DNA from: an uncultured Bacteroidota bacterium
GTDB taxonomy: Bacteria; Bacteroidota; Bacteroidia; Chitinophagales; Chitinophagaceae
NCBI GenBank assembly: GCA_903912435.1
Contig: CAIWHI010000478.1
Span: forward strand, 1-10,778
Length of the DNA: 10,778 nucleotides
Direction: 5' to 3'
Position 1 is the first letter of the stretch. Every line of letters begins with the position of its first letter. Shown piece by piece: positions 8,001 through 10,778 of the stretch. The position numbers and the translations under genes are program-made. The notes under the pieces were generated by a model that saw only the letters and a list, made by a program, of their open reading frames with translations, was not told the origin of the DNA and ran no database searches.

Positions 8001-9026
8001 TGCACCGGAACTAGATGGACTACCTGAGCCACGGGTAATATTAGTTGAGGCTATAGTAGTATCAAGGTAAGAATGTACTGAAGTTGCGACCCAGGTTGCT
8101 ACATTATTGGCACCAGTAAAATCCCAGGCAAGTAGACTGGTAGCACCATTATCTACCTGGGCTTCTATTACCCTTTGTATTCCGGTATCTACATTCGAGA
8201 AGAAATCATAACCTGTTAGGGCTTCAATACTATCTACCGATACCCTATAGTAATCCCATGAATGGGCATTTACGGTTTGGGTATTAGGCATTAGTACGGC
8301 TATTACCCTGGTGCTGGTGCTCACCCTAGATAGGTCACTACTATCCACCGAAAGCACCATGATAATTTTCCAGTAAGCAGACGGTACTTTTATATTACCC
8401 GATGCTATACTTGTAGTAGTGCCACCCAGGCTACCAGTACCCCCATTGCCATACCCGCCTGCTATAATATACATTTCCTTACCCTGATTGATAAGCGAAC
8501 GGCAATATTCTTCAAGGTCGCCCCAGGTTTGCTGGTTCATTACCGGTGCTTGAGGCGAAATGTTGGACATTTTGAAGGTATTGGCATTGTCGGTATCGCT
8601 ACCATCCCTGTCATCTGATGGACATAGGTGACCTCGGTCGAATCCACTGCCGGTATAGTTTGATGTAGATGCCCTAAAATAACCAGCAGGTAAGCTTAGG
8701 TCCTGGGTAAAGCAATTGCAACGGGTAGCAGTTCCCTTCCATGCACGGCTTAGGTGCCAACTTACCCAATTGGCCATACCTTTTGAGTTATTGTAAGATA
8801 GGGCATATTGTGACCGAATAAGAAGGAAATTATTAGAGTCTGAAAGTGATGAGGTAGCCCCACTTGGGTTACCCATTGCCAGGTTATTATCTCTTGTGGG
8901 GATTGTATCTGCCTGGGCCAGTGATAAATAGGGAACCAGGCAAACGAGTATAGTTATCAGTAGCTGAGTTAACCTGCCAGCAGTTGATAGGTATGATAAG
9001 CGGCCTTTTATATTGAGAATTGACAT
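5058..9026 (-). CDS. secreted NucA/NUC1 nuclease with Ig-like repeats and T9SS tail
   Basis: Exported DNA/RNA non-specific endonuclease of 1322 residues. Residues 1-39 are a signal peptide with a long polar start and hydrophobic core 21-37, cleaved probably after LAQA. Residues about 45-290 are the beta-beta-alpha metal nuclease domain, closest in style to cyanobacterial NucA: NWVSWHL at 86-92, DRGH at 130-133 with general base His133, and NISPQAPVMNQQTWGDLE at 155-172 with metal-ligand Asn164 and the expected Glu172. Residues about 295-478 form a beta-rich segment I do not recognise (SFRSAGFQNNG, then YYQVKIKADTGY). Residues 481-1217 are ten Ig-like (BIG2-type) repeats of 70-77 residues with a G-G-x-W, I-A-T-I-G and G-I-V-x-G signature. 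Residues 1238-1322 are a T9SS type A sorting domain (FSIQPNPNQGDF, ITDINGRQV, LPNGFYLLHL), so the protein crosses the outer membrane and is secreted or surface-anchored. It likely breaks down environmental nucleic acid for nutrition or matrix turnover. Many NUC1 enzymes lack such a stalk. Confidence 0.93.
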   Translation of the reverse strand: MSILNIKGRLSYLSTAGRLTQLLITILVCLVPYLSLAQADTIPTRDNNLAMGNPSGATSSLSDSNNFLLIRSQYALSYNNSKGMANWVSWHLSRAWKGTATRCNCFTQDLSLPAGYFRASTSNYTGSGFDRGHLCPSDDRDGSDTDNANTFKMSNISPQAPVMNQQTWGDLEEYCRSLINQGKEMYIIAGGYGNGGTGSLGGTTTSIASGNIKVPSAYWKIIMVLSVDSSDLSRVSTSTRVIAVLMPNTQTVNAHSWDYYRVSVDSIEALTGYDFFSNVDTGIQRVIEAQVDNGATSLLAWDFTGANNVATWVATSVHSYLDTTIASTNITRGSGSPSSSGANSFRSAGFQNNGISTTNTDYYQVKIKADTGYLLSLSTIDARYTGTSSFAVSPGVTAQYAYSLDGSTFTLIGSPFVTIGTSVIMPTINLSGISALQNLPNTQPVWLRYYASGQTTTGGWGYYSSDTGINGLSLGGSLNHVAPITGANSFCTATTTTLTNSSPGGYWISGNTGVATIGSTTGIVSGIAPGTTVISYLLSGITTFTVTVLPLPTVGSISGPSSVAPGATITLTNSTSGGTWISTSTAIATIGSLSGIVSGVSSGTSLITYRVTNTCGAAVSTKIITVNNSLGPITGSNHVCVGQSTALSDTGSGRWTSSNPTLARIDSLTGVVTGLVPGALIITYSLSGSTTTMAFTVNPTPANISGVTSLCMGSTATLSNSTTGGVWSSSNSSIISIGSTSGIVSGVAAGSAIITYQLTTGCFNTTTVSAGFAGPIIGPSSVCVGQNISLSNSVSGGTWASSAPTILTIGTSSGIATGIAGNLNANVTYTLGSGCRSITTITVNPLSAISGPTSVCSGQTITLTDPTIGGTWLSSNPGIATVGGATGIVTGVTGGTLAISYIMPTGCITTFGITVNAISPISGPSTLCVGQTITLSNSSPGGTWSSGSPTIATVGSASGIVTGIAGGLSANITYSLGSTCRIYSSVSVNALSPIIIPGTTPLCQGSTVIASDASVGGTWSSSNTSIATIGSTGTITGVSAGTTIISYRLASGCTALLTATVNPIAPITGSSSVCQYRTTTLTDATPGGTWYSGGSSATIASIGSASGIVTGLAANLNAILTYALPSGCKAFKTMSVAANPTVAAIAGPSAVSISGLPITLTDATTGGIWASANASRATVGSLTGVVTGVSTGTLIIGYTVTNGAGCSTSATKNIIVGATPHLDDESLFIIANETTPNNFSIQPNPNQGDFILNGTLSNSPKEPITILITDINGRQVYKTQITPTNEIIHERMLLADPLPNGFYLLHLMNGTEEVRIKFVVGK
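5376..7586 (-). repeat. ten Ig-like repeats within the nuclease gene
   Basis: Repeat borders in residues are about 481-552, 553-628, 629-699, 700-772, 773-845, 846-917, 918-990, 991-1063, 1064-1140 and 1141-1217. Each has an opening S-x-x-C-x-G or similar, then a threonine/serine strand, GGxW, a second strand with ATIGS, SGIVxG and a closing strand. Repeats 5, 7 and 9 share a longer closing form (A-x-L-x-A-x-x-T-Y-x-L) while 4, 6, 8 and 10 share the form G-V-x-x-G-[ST]-x-x-I-x-Y. Two cysteines per repeat, near the start and the end, are present in repeats 4 to 9; repeats 1, 2, 3 and 10 have only one. Confidence 0.88.
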
Positions 9027-9041
9027 TAGTAGCGGATTTTT

Positions 9042-9055
9042 ATTGCAATTGCAAT
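9042..9055. promoter_or_regulatory. 14-bp palindrome upstream of the nuclease start
   Basis: ATTGCAATTGCAAT is its own reverse complement and lies 15 bp before the nuclease ATG. It also reads as a direct repeat of TTGCAA. It could be an operator, but a palindrome of this length is expected about once by chance in a window this size. Confidence 0.3.
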
Positions 9056-9148
9056 TTCGTTAAGGGCATTTAGCCATTAAAATAAGACAATAATTGGATA
9101 TGGGTAGATTATGTTATTGTTAGGTGGGGGGATTTTGTTGAAAATACT

Positions 9149-9201
9149 ATGTTTCATATCTCTAAAGAGACTTTTCAAGTCTCCTATTGGATATGAAACA
9201 T
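9149..9201. repeat. nested perfect hairpin upstream of the nuclease
   Basis: A 12-bp perfect outer stem, ATGTTTCATATC at 9149-9160 with GATATGAAACAT at 9190-9201, encloses a 7-bp perfect inner stem, GAGACTT at 9167-9173 with AAGTCTC at 9177-9183, closed by the loop TTC. The two stems are separated by a symmetrical 6 by 6 internal loop. It stands in the 222-bp spacer between the stop of the SH3-like gene (9249) and the start of the nuclease (9026), both on the - strand. No run of T follows on the - strand, so it is not a plain terminator. It may be an RNA structure in the nuclease leader or at the 3' end of the upstream transcript. No gene is credible in this spacer. Confidence 0.75.
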
Positions 9202-9248
9202 GCTTTTCAGAAAACAGTTTCTGGTTACTAAAATTGAGCTTAATTGTA

Positions 9249-9857
9249 CTATTTCTTCCCCCCTTTAGGAACAACTGCCTTCTTCGGCTTACAAAATTTC
9301 CCATCTACGTATACCTTTCTGCCTAATGGAGAGACGTAATAGCAGCCACCACGTGGACCACGGTGGTATACATGACCTGGTTTTTGAGTAGAGGGGAATG
9401 ACTTTTCACCACCCTTGTATTTAGGCCATGGGTATTGGTAACAATTATAGTTATTGGGGTCATCCTCTTCAGGGCCAAAATAGGGTATGAGGTCTACCAG
9501 GTCTGGGTAGGTATTGTCAGAAGTGTCATTTTTAGAATAGCTCACCAAAGTCGGGCTTTTGACTACATACTTCTTACTTACCCAACCATCCATAGATGTA
9601 TGACCGTTTTTGGTTTGTTTTGACTTTACTCTTATGTAATAGTATCCGGCAATCAGAGATTTTTTGTTTTCATAACCTTTTATGATGGGTTGTAATTTCA
9701 TAGCACAACCCTTATGGGCTATGGCATATACATTGTATATTTGATCAGGACGGTCGCGAATGAGTAGGTTATTGGTATTGGCATACACATATTTCTGACC
9801 CATACCAGATATACAAGTGCATACCATGCATAATAGGGGTAGAAGGAATTTTACCAT
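9249..9857 (-). CDS. exported SH3-like protein with C-terminal GPRGG basic motif
   Basis: Exported protein of 202 residues, function unknown. I choose the ATG at 9857, not the longer reading from 10013, because it gives an immediate signal peptide (MVKFLLPLLCMVCTCISGMGQ, cut after residue 20 or nearby) and lies just 8 bp after the stop of the upstream gene, with CAGGAG directly before it. Residues 23-99 look like a bacterial SH3 domain: NLLIRDRP at 30-37, the GYYYIRVK strand at 71-78 and GWVSKKYV at 91-98. A polar, acidic, proline-rich linker follows (about 100-160). The C-terminal 161-194 reads HVYHRGPRGGCYYVSPLGRKVYVDG and ends in lysine-rich sequence; this resembles the short GPRGG-YY-GKKVYV motif that I recall as the PBCV-specific basic adaptor domain family. 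Cysteines 51, 139, 172 and 189 may form disulfides. SH3-like domains in exported proteins often bind peptidoglycan or peptides, which is only an inference here. Probably co-transcribed with the gene before it. Confidence 0.8.
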   Translation of the reverse strand: MVKFLLPLLCMVCTCISGMGQKYVYANTNNLLIRDRPDQIYNVYAIAHKGCAMKLQPIIKGYENKKSLIAGYYYIRVKSKQTKNGHTSMDGWVSKKYVVKSPTLVSYSKNDTSDNTYPDLVDLIPYFGPEEDDPNNYNCYQYPWPKYKGGEKSFPSTQKPGHVYHRGPRGGCYYVSPLGRKVYVDGKFCKPKKAVVPKGGKK

Positions 9858-9865
9858 CTCCTGAA

Positions 9866-10342
9866 TTAAGGATTTTTCAAAAATAGAATATCCGGGAAAA
9901 GGTTCTTTTGGTCGGTAAAGCTCATTTTGGCTTTTACGTAGCTGATTACCGACTTGCAGAATGCTTTGTCTATATAAATTATCCCCATTTGGTTGTTGGG
10001 AAGCAGGTAGCACTTTGCATATGTGCTTTTAGGTGCAGGGAATTTTATGGTTGAATACTTGAAAGCATGACTGCACTCCGCTTTTTTTAAGATAAGCAAA
10101 AGGGTATCATTACCTTTCATTTTGTAACTCAGATTAAAGAGCATCTGGTTATTGTAAATATTCCACTCCAGGGTATCAGCTATCATGCTTAGCATTCCGC
10201 TGGTATTTTCATCAGGTTTCACGCTTGAATCTGCTACCCAGGTGCCGTTAAATTTACTGTATTGCGCCTGTGCCGGGGCAGAAAAAAGGAATAAACAAAT
10301 GCACAGGGATAGGGTTAATTTTAATAGAGATGGATGGAACAT
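9866..10342 (-). CDS. small exported protein of unknown function
   Basis: Protein of 158 residues with a clear signal peptide: hydrophobic residues 7-20, then SAPAQA, cleaved probably after Ala26. The mature part of about 132 residues begins QYSKFNGTWVADSS, which recalls the opening of lipocalin-like or extracellular 'GTW' beta proteins, but the rest (DTLEWNIYNNQMLFNLSYKMKGNDTLLLILKK and so on) gives no family I can name. Three cysteines are present in the mature part (near 90, 111 and 129). No lipobox and no T9SS tail, so a periplasmic location is most likely. The stop is 8 bp before the start of the SH3-like gene, which points to an operon and a shared envelope role. The ATG at 10342 is preceded by a good -7 box at 10369-10376. 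Confidence 0.8.
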   Translation of the reverse strand: MFHPSLLKLTLSLCICLFLFSAPAQAQYSKFNGTWVADSSVKPDENTSGMLSMIADTLEWNIYNNQMLFNLSYKMKGNDTLLLILKKAECSHAFKYSTIKFPAPKSTYAKCYLLPNNQMGIIYIDKAFCKSVISYVKAKMSFTDQKNLFPDILFLKNP

Positions 10343-10368
10343 GTTCGTTTACAATGATTATATAAGTG

Positions 10369-10376
10369 CAAAATTA
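10369..10376 (-). promoter_or_regulatory. -7 promoter box for the two exported proteins
   Basis: On the - strand TAATTTTG fits TAnnTTTG exactly and ends 26 bp before the ATG at 10342, the usual distance for a Bacteroidota promoter. No convincing -33 TTTG is seen. Confidence 0.5.
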
Positions 10377-10493
10377 AGCAATAAAGGCATTTGAATGTTT
10401 GATTGGTGTTAGAAATGGGTAATCAATCAAATAACTTATTTCCCAAAATCTTTCCTTATTCCAAATACACTCCACCATAAGGGTATTAATTAT

Positions 10494-10501
10494 TATTTTT
10501 G
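10494..10501 (+). promoter_or_regulatory. possible -7 promoter box of the alcohol dehydrogenase
   Basis: TATTTTTG fits TAnnTTTG. A transcript from here would begin near 10508 and have a leader of nearly 190 bases that includes the whole palindrome at 10519-10677. No -33 box is evident, and AT-rich sequence yields such matches by chance. Confidence 0.35.
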
Positions 10502-10518
10502 CACGGCAATTGTTCATT

Positions 10519-10677
10519 AGGAACGTTGCAATAATAACTTCCACAAGTTGGAGCAGTAATTTTTCTTTTTTTCAAGGCGTAAAAGCTGCGAATATTGAAA
10601 TATTTAAAGCCGTTTACAACGCAGAAAAAATATAAAAAGAACAATTCATTTGTCGAAGTTATTATGGCATCGTTCCT
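10519..10677. repeat. 159-bp imperfect palindrome in the dehydrogenase leader
   Basis: The outer arms 10519-10546 and 10650-10677 are inverted copies matching at 25 of 28 positions (AGGAACGTTGCAATAATAAC against the complement of GTTATTATGGCATCGTTCCT). Further in, a T-rich run at 10559-10572 faces an A-rich run at 10624-10638. The centre is GCG, TTTAC-like and AATATT arms (10578-10596 with 10599-10622), with a two-base loop at 10597-10598. The symmetry centre of outer and inner arms coincides, so it is one element. It may be a miniature mobile or REP-like element, or a long structured leader. I see no clear target-site duplication and no transposase. Confidence 0.72.
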
Positions 10678-10699
10678 TACCCAATACGATAAGATATGA
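10664..10699 (+). CDS. possible 11-codon upstream reading frame (leader peptide)
   Basis: ATG at 10664 opens the frame MASFLTQYDKI, whose TGA at 10697-10699 overlaps the ATG of the alcohol dehydrogenase at 10696-10698 as ATGA. Such overlap is typical of translational coupling. The start codon lies in the right arm of the palindrome, so it would be hidden when the leader is folded. No Shine-Dalgarno sequence is visible, and the frame may be chance. Confidence 0.25.
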   Translation: MASFLTQYDKI

Positions 10700-10778
10700 A
10701 GTTCCGCAATTTTAAGATGGTAGATTTCGTGGTTTATGGCCGCGGTTGTTTTAATCAGCTCGATGAGATACTGGCACC
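10696..10778 (+). CDS. iron-containing alcohol dehydrogenase, 5' end only
   Basis: The reading frame from the ATG at 10696 runs off the window after 27 codons: MKFRNFKMVDFVVYGRG then CFNQLDEIL. The MKFRNFK and VVYGRG-FNQLDEIL pattern is the N-terminus of Bacteroidota group III (iron-containing) alcohol dehydrogenases, cytosolic NAD(P)H-dependent enzymes that interconvert aldehydes and alcohols. The GRG turn belongs to the N-terminal nucleotide-binding domain; the metal-binding histidines lie beyond the window. Substrate cannot be told from this piece. The gene is divergent from the exported-protein pair across a 353-bp spacer. Confidence 0.8.
   Translation, partial: MKFRNFKMVDFVVYGRGCFNQLDEILA

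Noticed and set aside
5058..9026. Secreted antibacterial toxin with an immunity gene
   Set aside because: The nuclease domain is at the N-terminus behind a normal signal peptide and the tail is a T9SS sorting domain; no small immunity-like gene directly follows, and NucA-type enzymes are usually nutritional.
9077..9304. 75-codon reading frame on the - strand spanning the nested hairpin
   Set aside because: It overlaps the 3' end of the SH3-like gene in another frame, has no family resemblance, and its low-complexity end comes from AT-rich spacer.
9858..10013. Upstream extension of the SH3-like gene to an ATG at 10013
   Set aside because: The extension lies inside the neighbouring exported-protein gene, and it would put the signal peptide in the middle of the protein.
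10519..10677. Complete insertion sequence
   Set aside because: Too short for a transposase and no target-site duplication can be recognised at the borders.

Overview
The window looks like chromosomal DNA of a member of the Bacteroidota, most probably near Chitinophagaceae. The evidence is a secreted protein ending in a type IX secretion (T9SS) sorting domain, promoter-like -7 boxes of the Bacteroidota form TAnnTTTG, an AT-rich composition, few Shine-Dalgarno sites, and dispersed short palindromes between genes. There are seven complete protein genes that I accept and one cut off by the right edge. I see no rRNA, tRNA, CRISPR array, transposase or phage gene.

Left part, + strand (70-2883): a dGTP triphosphohydrolase gene (dgt) and the queuosine-tRNA gene queA. 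They are separated by 186 bp that hold a two-hairpin palindromic repeat and a 7-bp tandem repeat in which the apparent TTG start of queA lies. Both are housekeeping genes (nucleotide pool control, tRNA modification).

Middle, - strand (2938-4958): a 109-residue protein that resembles only the third domain of elongation factor Tu, then a spacer with two small TTC-loop hairpins, then an aldehyde dehydrogenase of the 2-aminomuconate-semialdehyde type (tryptophan/kynurenine catabolism).

Right part, - strand (5058-10342): a two-gene unit encoding a small exported protein and an exported SH3-like protein with a GPRGG basic motif. After a 222-bp spacer with a nested hairpin comes a 1322-residue exported nuclease: signal peptide, NucA/NUC1 nuclease domain with DRGH, a middle beta-rich region, ten Ig-like repeats and a T9SS tail. 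It probably degrades extracellular DNA or RNA at the cell surface or in the medium.

Right edge, + strand: a 353-bp divergent spacer ends in the start of an iron-containing alcohol dehydrogenase. Its leader holds a large (about 159 bp) imperfect palindrome and an 11-codon upstream reading frame whose stop overlaps the dehydrogenase start.

The genes do not form one obvious pathway. The observations most worth a second look are the palindromic dehydrogenase leader, the free-standing EF-Tu domain III, the missing ATG of queA, the pairwise alternation of the nuclease Ig repeats, and the nested hairpin upstream of the nuclease.
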